This document shows, one piece after another, positions 53,171-63,296 of a stretch of 64,000 nt of DNA. The DNA is from Acidobacteriota bacterium. Its GTDB lineage: Bacteria; Acidobacteriota; Aminicenantia; Aminicenantales; Saccharicenantaceae. The notes beneath the pieces are model-generated. The model was not told the DNA's origin. It saw only the letters and a list, made by a program, of their open reading frames with translations, and did not search any database. The DNA lies in contig JAKQUO010000042.1 of assembly GCA_029569255.1 (NCBI GenBank), positions 1 to 64,000 on the forward strand, given 5' to 3'. Position 1 is the first letter of the stretch, and every line of letters begins with the position of its first letter. The position numbers and the translations under genes are program-made.

Positions 53171-54021
53171 GCGGGCCCGCCGAGCGCCTGACCGTCGGGG
53201 GGATCGAGGTCGTCCGCCTCCTCGACGGCGTGTTCCGGGTCGACGGCGGGGCCATGTTCGGGGTCGTGCCCCGGACGCTCTGGGCCGCCAAGGCCGCGCC
53301 CGACGGCGAGAACCGGGTCACCCTGGCCCTCAACTGCTACCTCGTCCGGACGCCGGGGGCCAACGTCCTCCTCGACACGGGCATCGGGCCCGACGCCGGC
53401 CGCCGGATCGTCGATTTCTATTCCTTCGACCGCCGGCCGGGGCTCCTCGCGGCCCTGGCCGAGCTCGGCCTCGGGGCGGAAGACATCGACGTCGTCGTCA
53501 ACAGCCACCTCCACTTCGACCACTGCGGCGGCAACACGGCCAAACGGGCCGACGGGTCCTGGGCGCCGACCTTCCCCCGGGCCCGCTATGTCGTCCGCCG
53601 CGGCGAGTGGGAGCGGGCCCACGACCCGGCCGGGCGGGACCGGCCGAGCTACCGGCCCGCGGCCCTCCGGCCGCTGGCCGAGTCGGGCCGTCTCGAGCTC
53701 ATCGACGGCGACGCCCCGGTCGCGCCGGGGGTCGAGGCCGTCCTCGTCGCCGGGCACACGGCCTTCCATCAGGGGGTCAAGGCCTCGTCCGGCGGCCGGA
53801 CCTTCTTCTACGCCGCCGACGCCGTCCCCACGGCGGCCCACGTCGGCCTCGACTCCATCACGAGCTTCGATCTCTACCCGGTCGAGACCTACGAGGCCAA
53901 GAAGGCCCTCTTGGACCTGGCCGAGGCCGGCGACTGGGCGCTCGGCTTCGGCCACGACCCGGCCGTGCCGTTCGGGCGGCTGCGGCGCTCGGGCCGGCGG
54001 CTGGACGTCGTCCCCGCCTGA
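53167..54021 (+). CDS. Metallo-beta-lactamase-fold hydrolase, lactonase-like
   Basis: This 284-residue cytoplasmic protein has no signal peptide. The dinuclear metal motif is HLHFDH (His114, His116, Asp118, His119), followed by AGHTAFHQ, the bridging Asp in YAADAVP and GFGHDP at the end. It resembles the lactonase-like branch (AiiA, YtnP) by its N-terminal strands and spacing. Its start overlaps nuoI as ATGA, so it is part of the nuo transcript, for no obvious reason. Confidence 0.87.
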   Translation: MSGPAERLTVGGIEVVRLLDGVFRVDGGAMFGVVPRTLWAAKAAPDGENRVTLALNCYLVRTPGANVLLDTGIGPDAGRRIVDFYSFDRRPGLLAALAELGLGAEDIDVVVNSHLHFDHCGGNTAKRADGSWAPTFPRARYVVRRGEWERAHDPAGRDRPSYRPAALRPLAESGRLELIDGDAPVAPGVEAVLVAGHTAFHQGVKASSGGRTFFYAADAVPTAAHVGLDSITSFDLYPVETYEAKKALLDLAEAGDWALGFGHDPAVPFGRLRRSGRRLDVVPA

Positions 54022-54027
54022 AAACGA

Positions 54028-54056
54028 TTGACTTTCCCCGCCCCCGCCGTTAAGAT
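54028..54056 (+). promoter_or_regulatory. Promoter of the malic enzyme gene
   Basis: TTGACT (54028-54033) and TAAGAT (54051-54056) are 17 bases apart, starting six bases after the preceding stop codon. Confidence 0.55.
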
Positions 54057-54088
54057 GGACCTTCATCAATTTCAAGGAGGTCGTCTGA

Positions 54089-55438
54089 ATGAAGAAAGTG
54101 ACTGTCGAAGAACTGTTGGCCAAGGCCCAGCAGCCTTCCCTGGACGCCCCGCGGCTCCACAAGTTCTACAAGGGCAAGATGGGCACGGCGCTGAAGTGCC
54201 GGATCCGCGACTTCAACGATTTCGCCATCTGGTACACGCCCGGCGTCGCGGCCGTCTGCAAGGAGATCGCCGCCGACAAGCAGAAGGCCTACGAGTACAC
54301 CAACAAGTGGAACTCGGTGGCCGTCATCAGCGACGGCACCCGGGTCCTCGGGCTGGGCGACATCGGCCCCGAGGGCGGCCTGCCGGTCATGGAAGGCAAG
54401 GGCATCCTCTATAAATACCTCGGCGGCGTCGACGCCTTCCCGATCTGCCTGGCCGAGAAGGACCCCGACAAGATCATCGAGATCGGCAAGGCCCTCCAGC
54501 CCTCCTTCGGCGGCTACAACCTCGAGGACATCAGTCAGCCCAAGTGCTTCCGCATCCTCGACGAGCTGCGGTCGGCCTGCGAGATCCCCGTCTGGCACGA
54601 CGACCAGCAGGGCACCGCCTGCGTCACCGTGGCCGGCCTGATCAACGCCCTCAAGATCGTCAAGAAGGACATCGCCGAGGTCAAGGTCGCGGTCATCGGG
54701 GCCGGGGCCTCCGGCATCAACATCGCCCACCAGATCATGCTGGCCGGGGCCAACGGCGCGAACATGCTCTCCGTCGACTCCAAGGGCATCCTGCACCGCG
54801 ACCGGGCCGACAAGGACAACCTGCAGAAGAACTTCAAGGAAAAGTGGGACATGTGCCTGCGCACCAACCCGAAGTGCAAGGCCGGCGGCATCCCCGACGC
54901 CATCAAGGGCGCCGACGTCCTCATCTGCGTCTCGACGCCCGGGCCCGGCACCATCAAGCCCGAGTGGGTCGCGACCATGGCCAAGGACGCCATCGTCTTC
55001 GCCGAGGCCAACCCCATCCCCGAGATCTGGCCCTGGGAGGCCAAGGAGGCCGGGGCCCGGATCGTGGCCACGGGCCGGTCCGACTTCCCGAACCAGGTCA
55101 ACAACTCCCTCGGCTTCCCCGGCATCTTCCGGGGCGCCCTCGACGTCCGGGCCAAGACCATCACCGACGGCATGTGCATCGCCGCCGCCCGCGAGCTGGC
55201 CAAGGTCGCCGAGGACAAGGGCATCCACGAGGAGTACATCATCCCGAACATGGACGAGTGGGAGGTCTTCCCCCGCGAGGCCGTGGCCGTCGGGACCAAG
55301 GCCATCGAGGAGGGCGTGGCCCGATTCAGCTTCCCGGCCGACGTCCGCTTCAAGATGGCCGAGGACATCATCCGCGCCTCCCGCGAGGACGTCCAGAAAA
55401 AGATGCGCGAGGGCGTCATCATCGACCCGGACAAGTAG
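54089..55438 (+). CDS. Malic enzyme (short, single-domain form)
   Basis: This 449-residue enzyme decarboxylates malate to pyruvate with reduction of NAD or NADP. Motifs are WYTPGVAAVC, GLGDIGPEGGLPVMEGKG (with the metal and substrate residues), WHDDQQGTACVT and the nucleotide loop VIGAGASGINIA. It lacks the phosphotransacetylase-like tail of MaeB. AAGGAGG lies before the ATG. With mdh and cstA it points to a flexible pyruvate-malate node. Cofactor choice is not clear from the sequence. Confidence 0.95.
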   Translation: MKKVTVEELLAKAQQPSLDAPRLHKFYKGKMGTALKCRIRDFNDFAIWYTPGVAAVCKEIAADKQKAYEYTNKWNSVAVISDGTRVLGLGDIGPEGGLPVMEGKGILYKYLGGVDAFPICLAEKDPDKIIEIGKALQPSFGGYNLEDISQPKCFRILDELRSACEIPVWHDDQQGTACVTVAGLINALKIVKKDIAEVKVAVIGAGASGINIAHQIMLAGANGANMLSVDSKGILHRDRADKDNLQKNFKEKWDMCLRTNPKCKAGGIPDAIKGADVLICVSTPGPGTIKPEWVATMAKDAIVFAEANPIPEIWPWEAKEAGARIVATGRSDFPNQVNNSLGFPGIFRGALDVRAKTITDGMCIAAARELAKVAEDKGIHEEYIIPNMDEWEVFPREAVAVGTKAIEEGVARFSFPADVRFKMAEDIIRASREDVQKKMREGVIIDPDK

Positions 55439-55466
55439 GCCCGGGCCAGGGAACAGACGGAACGCG

Positions 55467-55507
55467 GGGAGGGAGAGGATGGCCGGGACGTCCTCTCCCT
55501 CCCTTTT
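55467..55507 (+). terminator. Rho-independent terminator of the malic enzyme gene
   Basis: A perfect 13-bp stem (GGGAGGGAGAGGA with TCCTCTCCCTCCC) around an 11-base loop is followed by TTTT, about 30 bases past the stop codon. Confidence 0.85.
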
Positions 55508-55532
55508 CCTTTGTCGGACCGGCCGGGTCGTA

Positions 55533-55561
55533 TTGACAGGGGCCGGCCTCTGTGATATAAG
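55533..55561 (+). promoter_or_regulatory. Promoter of the envelope lipoprotein cluster
   Basis: TTGACA (55533-55538) and TATAAG (55556-55561) are 17 bases apart. It is among the best consensus matches in the window, which suggests strong expression. Confidence 0.7.
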
Positions 55562-55563
55562 AA

Positions 55564-55585
55564 ATGGCAACAAGGTTTTTGCCAT
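55564..55585 (+). promoter_or_regulatory. Inverted repeat at the start of the lipoprotein mRNA
   Basis: ATGGCAA and TTGCCAT pair perfectly around eight bases. The predicted transcript starts near 55568, so this is either an operator over the start site or, if transcription starts slightly earlier, a 5' hairpin protecting the mRNA. About 90 bases of leader follow before the gene. Confidence 0.5.
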
Positions 55586-55676
55586 CGTCGAACCGTAGAA
55601 ACCGATTGAACCGATCCCCTCATGTCGCAGCCTATCTCACGTTTCTCATAAACGATGCCTTAAAGGAGGTAAGATC

Positions 55677-56267
55677 ATGAAGAACATCGTGAAAGGCCTC
55701 GCTCTGGCGCTCGTCGTCGTGTTCGCGTTCACGAGCTGCGCCAAGCAACCCACCCAGCTGATGGACCAGGCCAAGGCCGCCATCCAGGCCGTCGTCGACG
55801 CCAAAGGCGGGATCTACGCGAAGGACGAGCTGGGCAAGCTCGACCGCGACCTGCAGGCCGCTCTCGACGCCGTCAACGCCCAGTCCAAGAAATTCTTCAA
55901 GAAGTACGGGCCGGCCAAGGAGATGCTGACCAAGGTCGCCGCAGACGCCGACTCCGTCAAGGCCCTCATCCCCGGGCGGATCGCCGAGGCCAAGGCCGCG
56001 GCCGAGACCGCCGTCGGCGGGGCCAAGGCCACCCTCGAGGAGGCCAAGGCTCTCCTCGAGAAGGCCCCCAAGGGCAAGGGCACCAAGGCCGACATCGAGG
56101 CCATGAAGGCCGACCTGGCCGGTCTCGAGGCCGCCACGGCCGACATCGACGCCGCCCTGGCCGCCGAGGACTACTTCGGCGCCAAGGACAAGGCCGCCGC
56201 CCTCAAGGACAAGGCCGCCGCGATCGTCGAGCAGGTCAACGCCGCCATCGCCAAGGTCAAGAGGTAA
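55677..56267 (+). CDS. Helical lipoprotein, abundant-type
   Basis: This 196-residue lipoprotein has its lipid Cys at position 21 (FTSC) and is otherwise almost wholly alpha-helical, rich in Ala, Lys, Asp and Glu with heptad-like spacing, ending AIAKVKR. Strong expression is suggested by a near-consensus promoter and the ribosome site AAAGGAGG. It stands directly before two L,D-transpeptidase genes. No known domain is recognised; Lpp-like or DUF4398-like roles (a spacer between membrane and wall) are possible. Confidence 0.7.
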   Translation: MKNIVKGLALALVVVFAFTSCAKQPTQLMDQAKAAIQAVVDAKGGIYAKDELGKLDRDLQAALDAVNAQSKKFFKKYGPAKEMLTKVAADADSVKALIPGRIAEAKAAAETAVGGAKATLEEAKALLEKAPKGKGTKADIEAMKADLAGLEAATADIDAALAAEDYFGAKDKAAALKDKAAAIVEQVNAAIAKVKR

Positions 56268-56278
56268 GTCGCCGCGCC

Positions 56279-57367
56279 TTGAGGACCGGTAAGACAGCCG
56301 TCTTCGCGCTGGCTGTTTTGCTTTTTGGCTGTCGAACCGCGCCGGTCCCTCCGGAGGTCCTCGAAGCCGATCTTCAGGAACAGGACCTCCGGAGGGCCGG
56401 GGCTTCCCTTTTCGCCGGCCGGGAGCACGCGGCCTATGCCGAAAGCCTGAAGTCCGCCCGGCGGACCCTGGAGCGGGAGAGCCTCAAGCTCGGCTGGCTC
56501 CGGGACTACGGCCGGGTCCGGGCCGAGTTCGCCGCCGTCGTCGCCTCCGGGAACGCCCTTCGCTCGGCCGTCGAGGCCCGCGTCGCCCGCGAGTCCTCCG
56601 GCCTGGCCGCGGCCGCTGAAAGCGTGCGCCGGCGCCTCCGGACGCTCGACGAGCTGACCCTGTCGCTCGTCGAGCGGGGACCGGGGAGGCAGCGCCTGGC
56701 CCGGGCCGCGCTCATCCTGGGCGAGGTCGAGACGCTGGCCGCCCGATCCGAGTTCGAGGCCGCGGCCCGGAGGCTCCAGGCGGCCTCGAGCCTGGCCGAG
56801 GAGGCCGAGCGGGCCGTCATCTCCCACATCTCGCGCTACCTCGACCCGGACCAGGTCAGGGCTTGGCAGAGGGCGGCCGAGGAGACGATCGCCGAGTCGA
56901 AACGCCTCAAGTCCACGGCCATCATCGTGAGCAAGCTCGAGCGCCGCCTGTCCGTCTACCGGAACGGCCTGCTCCACAGGACCTACGAGGTCGGGCTGGG
57001 CTTCAACGGCCTGGCCAACAAGCGGGTCGCCGGCGACAACGCCACGCCCGAAGGGCGCTACAAGATCGTCCGGAAGCACCCGGCGAGCCTCTATCACAAG
57101 GCCCTCCTGATCGACTACCCCAACGACGAGGACCGGCGCTGGTTCGCCCGGGAACAGGCCCGGGGCGCCATCCCCCGGGGGGCCTCGATCGGCGGGGACG
57201 TCGAGATCCACGGCGGCGGCCGGGACAGCCTGACCCGCGGCTGCGTTTCCCTGGACGACGCCATGATGGACGAGCTTTACGCCCTGGTCGCGGTCGGGAC
57301 GCCGGTCACCATCATCGGGACGATGGAGCACGAGAACTTCGTCATCCGGGCCATCCAGGACAAATGA
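56279..57367 (+). CDS. Lipoprotein L,D-transpeptidase with helical domain
   Basis: This 362-residue protein has a lipobox (LLFGC, Cys18), a long helical domain (about 30-215, coiled-coil-like) and a C-terminal YkuD domain (about 220-350). The catalytic motif is HGGGRDSLTRGC with His311 and Cys322. It should link peptidoglycan stems or attach a protein to the wall. The only start giving the full signal peptide is TTG at 56279. It lies 11 bases behind the helical lipoprotein gene and four before the next L,D-transpeptidase. Confidence 0.88.
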   Translation: MRTGKTAVFALAVLLFGCRTAPVPPEVLEADLQEQDLRRAGASLFAGREHAAYAESLKSARRTLERESLKLGWLRDYGRVRAEFAAVVASGNALRSAVEARVARESSGLAAAAESVRRRLRTLDELTLSLVERGPGRQRLARAALILGEVETLAARSEFEAAARRLQAASSLAEEAERAVISHISRYLDPDQVRAWQRAAEETIAESKRLKSTAIIVSKLERRLSVYRNGLLHRTYEVGLGFNGLANKRVAGDNATPEGRYKIVRKHPASLYHKALLIDYPNDEDRRWFAREQARGAIPRGASIGGDVEIHGGGRDSLTRGCVSLDDAMMDELYALVAVGTPVTIIGTMEHENFVIRAIQDK

Positions 57368-57371
57368 CCCG

Positions 57372-58019
57372 ATGATCAAGCGCCTTCTCATCGCCGCCGC
57401 CGCCCTCGTCTGGCTGGGGGGGCTCGTCGTCGTCGGGACCGCCTATCTCGTCGGGCTCAAGCAGGCCTCGGCCTGGCCCCCGGAGCCCGCCGCCCAGCCG
57501 GCCGAGGAAAAGAACGCGGCCAAGGCGGAACGCGCCGTCCAGCAGCTCGAGAAGCGGATGGCCGGGCTCCTGCCGCGGGGGACCTACATCGTCATCGACA
57601 CGGCCGCCAACCGGCTCTTCCTCAAGGAGGGCGCCAAGGTCGTCCGCGAGGCCGTCGTCTCCTGCGGCAGCGGCGTCGTGCTCGAGGAGCCGGGCGGGAA
57701 GAAGCGGACCTGGGTCTTCGACACGCCGCGGGGGGAATTCGCGGTCAAGTCGAAGATCACCAACCCCTACTGGGTCAAGCCCGACTGGGCCTTCATCGAG
57801 GAGGGGGAGACCGTCCCCAAGGCCATGGAGGACCGGATCGAGGCGGGGACCCTCGGCGACTACGCCCTGGGCTTCGGCCAGGGCTATTTCATCCACGGCA
57901 CGCTCTACACGCGGCTGCTCGGACGCAATGTCACCCACGGGTGCGTCAGGGTCGGGGACGAGGACCTCAAGGCGGTCTTCAAGGCCGTCCCGGTCGGGGC
58001 CAAGATCTACATCTACTGA
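57372..58019 (+). CDS. Membrane-anchored L,D-transpeptidase
   Basis: This 215-residue protein has an N-terminal membrane segment (about 5-27), a short linker and a YkuD domain. The catalytic motif is HGTLYTRLLGRNVTHGC, with His175, His189 and Cys191. It is anchored in the inner membrane, unlike its lipoprotein neighbour, so the two may act on opposite faces of the periplasm. It lies four bases behind the first L,D-transpeptidase and ten before the next gene. Confidence 0.88.
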   Translation: MIKRLLIAAAALVWLGGLVVVGTAYLVGLKQASAWPPEPAAQPAEEKNAAKAERAVQQLEKRMAGLLPRGTYIVIDTAANRLFLKEGAKVVREAVVSCGSGVVLEEPGGKKRTWVFDTPRGEFAVKSKITNPYWVKPDWAFIEEGETVPKAMEDRIEAGTLGDYALGFGQGYFIHGTLYTRLLGRNVTHGCVRVGDEDLKAVFKAVPVGAKIYIY

Positions 58020-58029
58020 GGCGCAAGAC

Positions 58030-58716
58030 ATGGGCAGAAAGGCGCTCGCGTTCGCGTTCCTCGGGGCCGTCGCGGTGGCCGTCGCGGGCCGGGCGGAGGC
58101 CGCGGACCGGACGGGGCCGGCCCAGAGGCAGGCCGGCCTGGCCGCCGAATACGGCCTGGCCAAGGAGTCCCAGTTCTATTTCGTCCTAGACGTCCCGGGG
58201 CGAAAGCTCGACCTCAGGGTCCGGGGCATGGTCCTGAAGTCCTGGCCGCTCCGGGACATGAGGTTCTGGGGAGACCCCGGGTTCGCCGGGACGGTCGCGC
58301 TGGCCAAGAAGACGACGCTCAAGTCGCCTGAGCGGATCGTCCTCAGGCCCGGCGAAGCGAAAGAGGCCGGGCCGGCCCCGGCGCCGGCCAAGCCTGTGGC
58401 GAAGGGGGCGGCGCCGAACCCGGCCGAATACGAGCTCGAGGCCCTCGAGCTCAAGGACATGCCGAAAGCGTTCGGCCTCGATTTCGACAACGGTCTCCAC
58501 GTCTCCGTCAAGGCCAGGGACGCCGCCGCCCAAGGCCTGTCGAAAAGGCTCCGCGGCGCCCTGCGCTGGTACGTCGGGCTGCCTCTGAGGAACCTCTTCG
58601 GCACGAAAGAAGGGAAGGCGCTCTCCGAGTTGGAGCTCGTCTTCGAGAGTGGCCAGGATGCCCAGGCCATCTACTGGCACTTCTTCGACGGAATCAGGGG
58701 AATCATCCTACCGTAA
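58030..58716 (+). CDS. Exported protein of unknown function, L,D-transpeptidase cluster
   Basis: This 228-residue protein has a signal peptide (about 1-23, GRAEAA). Residues 35-90 (FYFVLDVPGRKLDLRVRGMV) recall the first strands of YkuD-associated proteins, but no catalytic His/Cys motif is present. A Pro/Ala linker near 120-135 divides two parts. Position as the last gene of the cluster suggests a partner or regulator of the two transpeptidases. No family is recognised. Confidence 0.68.
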   Translation: MGRKALAFAFLGAVAVAVAGRAEAADRTGPAQRQAGLAAEYGLAKESQFYFVLDVPGRKLDLRVRGMVLKSWPLRDMRFWGDPGFAGTVALAKKTTLKSPERIVLRPGEAKEAGPAPAPAKPVAKGAAPNPAEYELEALELKDMPKAFGLDFDNGLHVSVKARDAAAQGLSKRLRGALRWYVGLPLRNLFGTKEGKALSELELVFESGQDAQAIYWHFFDGIRGIILP

Positions 58717-58721
58717 AAATG

Positions 58722-58812
58722 GGGACACGTACCGGGGCGGGACATGTCCCGACACGCGCCTCGAGCACCCGGCAACTGAGCCCCTAGCCATCCGAGATAA
58801 ATGGAAGAGAAC
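58722..58812. repeat. REP unit, inverted copy of 24671-24761
   Basis: The reverse complement of these 91 bases aligns without gaps to 24671-24761 with about eleven mismatches by my count. The most conserved part is the palindromic end plus CTCGAGGCGCGTGTCGGGAC-type sequence. It lies between the transpeptidase cluster and the dnaK promoter. Confidence 0.85.
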
Positions 58813-58832
58813 AAAAAAAAGTTCAAAAACGA

Positions 58833-58852
58833 CTTGACAACAAAACGCTAAG
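58833..58852. promoter_or_regulatory. Possible HspR (HAIR-like) operator
   Basis: CTTGACA and GCTAAG lie in inverse orientation over the dnaK -35 box. The known HAIR site is CTTGAGT-N7-ACTCAAG, so the left half fits and the right half is poor. It is offered only because the operon encodes HspR. Confidence 0.25.
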
Positions 58853-58862
58853 ATAATATAAT
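58834..58862 (+). promoter_or_regulatory. Promoter of the dnaK operon
   Basis: A perfect TTGACA (58834-58839) and a perfect TATAAT (58857-58862) are 17 bases apart, the ideal sigma-70 promoter, in a locally AT-rich stretch. No CIRCE element is seen. Such a strong vegetative promoter fits repression by HspR rather than a heat-shock sigma factor. Confidence 0.8.
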
Positions 58863-58900
58863 GTCAAAGCACTAAATTGAATGATCGCAGGAGGAACTCC

Positions 58901-60847
<1,947 letters not shown>

Positions 60848-60913
60848 GCCCCGTCGGCTTCTGAGGATACACCGGGACCCAGGACGGGCCCGCCGGCGAC
60901 CGGAGGTGTGGCC

Positions 60914-62035
60914 GTGGCGAAGGACTTCTATCGGACGCTCGGCGTCCCCCGGGACGCGGGCGCCGCCGACATCAAAAAAGCCTACCGCAAGCTGGCCCGG
61001 AAGTTCCACCCCGACCTCAATCCGGGCGACAAGACGGCCGAGGCCCGGTTCAAGGAGATCCAGGAGGCCTACGCGGTCCTCAGCGACCCGAAGAAGCGGG
61101 CCCAGTACGACCAGTTCGGCGACCTCGGCGGGCCGTCGGCCGGCCCGGGCCCCGGCGGCCCCGGCGGGGCCGGTTTCGAGGGCTTTGATTTCTCCGACTA
61201 CGGCTCCTCGACCTTCCGCGACTTCTTCGAGAACCTCTTCGGCGGCGGGGGGGGCCGCGGCGCCCGGACGGCCGCTCCGGGCCCGGAGCGCGGCGAGGAC
61301 CTCCAGTACGCGATGACGCTCGGGTTCGAGGACGCCATCCGCGGCATCCAGGCCCGGATCCGGGTCAACCGCCTGGTCGGCTGCCAGGCCTGCGGCGGCA
61401 CCGGCCGGGCCTCCGGAGGAGGGCGGCCGCCGGCCTGCCCGGCCTGCGGCGGCACCGGCCGGGGCACCGTTCAGCGAGGCTTCATGAAGTTCTCGGGCGG
61501 CTGCCCGGCCTGCGGCGGGACGGGCCAGGCGCCGGGCGATCCCTGCCGGTCCTGCGGCGGCGCCGGTGCCGGCCAGCTCTCCGACCTCATCAACGTCCGC
61601 ATCCCCGCCGGCGTCGACAACGGCTCCAAGGTCCGGGTCCCGGGCCGGGGCAACGCCGGACGGAACGGCGGGACGCCCGGCGACCTCTACATCGTGATCG
61701 AAGTCCAGCCCCACGCCTTTTTCCGCCGCGACGGCGCGGACATCTCGGTCCGGGTCCCCGTCACGGTGCCGGAAGCGACCCTCGGGGCCAAGATTGAAGT
61801 GCCGACCCTGTGGGGCCAGACGACGATCCGCATCCCCCCCGGGACCAAGTCGGGGCAGAAGTTCCGGATCCGCGGCCAGGGCGCCCCTCTGGCCGGGGGC
61901 AAGGGCCGGGGCGAAGCCTACGCCGAGGTGTACATCGTCCCGCCGCCCTTCGAGGACCAGAGGGTCCGGGAGATGATGAAGGAGCTCGAGGGGCTCTCCG
62001 GCCCCAATCCCAGGGACGGCATGGGGAAGGGCTGA
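60914..62035 (+). CDS. dnaJ: Chaperone DnaJ (Hsp40)
   Basis: This 373-residue cochaperone has a J domain with HPD ([10 protein letters not shown]), a Gly/Phe-rich linker, four CxxCGGxG zinc modules ([32 protein letters not shown]) and a C-terminal substrate domain. I prefer the GTG at 60914 because GGAGG then lies eight bases upstream; a GTG two codons earlier is possible but too close to it. hspR begins one base past its stop. Confidence 0.95.
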   Translation: MAKDFYRTLGVPRDAGAADIKKAYRKLARKFHPDLNPGDKTAEARFKEIQEAYAVLSDPKKRAQYDQFGDLGGPSAGPGPGGPGGAGFEGFDFSDYGSSTFRDFFENLFGGGGGRGARTAAPGPERGEDLQYAMTLGFEDAIRGIQARIRVNRLVGCQACGGTGRASGGGRPPACPACGGTGRGTVQRGFMKFSGGCPACGGTGQAPGDPCRSCGGAGAGQLSDLINVRIPAGVDNGSKVRVPGRGNAGRNGGTPGDLYIVIEVQPHAFFRRDGADISVRVPVTVPEATLGAKIEVPTLWGQTTIRIPPGTKSGQKFRIRGQGAPLAGGKGRGEAYAEVYIVPPPFEDQRVREMMKELEGLSGPNPRDGMGKG

Positions 62036-62036
62036 C

Positions 62037-62450
62037 ATGAAGAAGAAAGCGAAGGCGGCGCGGAAGGGACCGGCCCAGTATTACCACATCTCGAGCGTTG
62101 CCGAGATGTACGACATCCACCCGCAGACCCTCCGCCTCTACGAGCGCGAGGGCCTGCTCCAGCCCTCCCGGAGCGAGGGCAACACGCGCCTCTATTCCGA
62201 CGAGGACCTCAGGAGGCTGGAGGTCATCCTCAACCTCATCCGCGACCTCGGGGTGAACCTGGCCGGCGTCGAGGTCATCCTCAACATGAGGGCCAAGATC
62301 GAGCGCATCGAGTCCGAGGTGGCCGAGTTCCTCGACTACGTCTGCCGGGAGTTCTTCCAGGGGAAGGAGGAGGAGTTCGAGGCCCGCAGGAAGGCCCTGG
62401 TCCGCGCCCGGCCGGGCGGCGTCGTCAAGGCGGAGAAGCGCGGCGCGTGA
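62037..62450 (+). CDS. hspR: Heat-shock repressor HspR (MerR family)
   Basis: This 137-residue DNA-binding protein has a MerR-type winged helix (about 16-62) with SVAEMYDIHPQTLRLYEREG and RLYSDEDLRRL, followed by GVNLAGVEVIL, the HspR hallmark. In Actinobacteria HspR binds HAIR sites and needs DnaK as co-repressor. A C-terminal acidic/aromatic helix and a basic tail follow. It is the third gene of dnaK-dnaJ-hspR, so it probably represses its own operon. Confidence 0.9.
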   Translation: MKKKAKAARKGPAQYYHISSVAEMYDIHPQTLRLYEREGLLQPSRSEGNTRLYSDEDLRRLEVILNLIRDLGVNLAGVEVILNMRAKIERIESEVAEFLDYVCREFFQGKEEEFEARRKALVRARPGGVVKAEKRGA

Positions 62451-62453
62451 GCC

Positions 62454-63296
62454 ATGGACTACCGGGACCTCCTCGACGCCAGGAACCTCAAGCACTACCT
62501 GGAGGAGATCGCCCGGTTCCCGATCCTGACCGAGGCCGAGGAGAGGGCCCTGGGGGAGAAGGTCCAGCAGGGCGACCAGGACGCTCTCCAGACCCTGGTC
62601 CTGTCCAACCTCCGCTTCGTCGTTTCCTACGTCAAGAAATACCGGGGCATGGGCCTGAGCCTGCTCGATCTCATCAACGAAGGCAACATCGGGCTGATCG
62701 AGGCGGCCCGGCGCTTCGACCCCTCGCGGGGCGTCCGGTTCGTCTCCTACGCCGTCTGGTGGATCCGCCAGTCCATCGCCCACGCCCTGACGCTCTACTC
62801 CCGCATCTTCAACATCCCCCAGAAGCTGGCCGACCAGATCTCCCTGATGAAGAGGAAGACGGCCGAGCTCAAGGCCGAGCTCGGCCGGGAGCCGGTCCGG
62901 GAGGAGCTCGCCCGGGCCCTGGGGGTCTCCGAGGCCGACCTCGACGACCTCCGGCTCCTCGACGGGCGGAACCTGTCCCTGAGCGACAAGGGCCGCGCCG
63001 ACGACCTCGAGGTCGAGGACCGGATCAGCGACCCCGACGCGCCGTCGGTCGAGTCCGGGATCATCCGGGCCTTCGCCCAGCAGCAGGTCCGGGACATCCT
63101 CGGGGACCTTGATGACAAAGAGGCCCTTGTGCTAAAGTTGAGGTTCGGGCTGGACGACGACCGGCCGCTGACCCTCCAGGAGATCGGCGACCGGCTGAAG
63201 CTGACCCGGGAGAGGATTCGCCAGATCGAGCAGAAGGCCATGAGGAAGCTGAGCCGGAACCAGAAGCTCCAGCACCTCCGGGGGACCCTGAATTGA
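62454..63296 (+). CDS. Sigma-70 family RNA polymerase sigma factor
   Basis: This 280-residue sigma factor has regions 1.2 (LKHYLEEIARFPILTEAEE), 2 (about 45-115, with LLDLINEGNIGLIEAA and YAVWWIRQSI), 3 and 4 (about 225-275, with TLQEIGDRLKLTRERIRQIE). It lacks region 1.1 and is shorter than typical RpoD, so it is probably a group 2 or 3 factor. Region 2.4 is close to that of the housekeeping factor, so it may read TTGACA/TATAAT-type promoters. It starts three bases after hspR. Confidence 0.9.
   Translation: MDYRDLLDARNLKHYLEEIARFPILTEAEERALGEKVQQGDQDALQTLVLSNLRFVVSYVKKYRGMGLSLLDLINEGNIGLIEAARRFDPSRGVRFVSYAVWWIRQSIAHALTLYSRIFNIPQKLADQISLMKRKTAELKAELGREPVREELARALGVSEADLDDLRLLDGRNLSLSDKGRADDLEVEDRISDPDAPSVESGIIRAFAQQQVRDILGDLDDKEALVLKLRFGLDDDRPLTLQEIGDRLKLTRERIRQIEQKAMRKLSRNQKLQHLRGTLN

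Noticed and set aside
58861-58900. CIRCE element before dnaK
   Set aside because: AGCACTAA is present once near 58867, but there is no matching TTAGCACTC/GAGTGCTAA pair with nine bases between.
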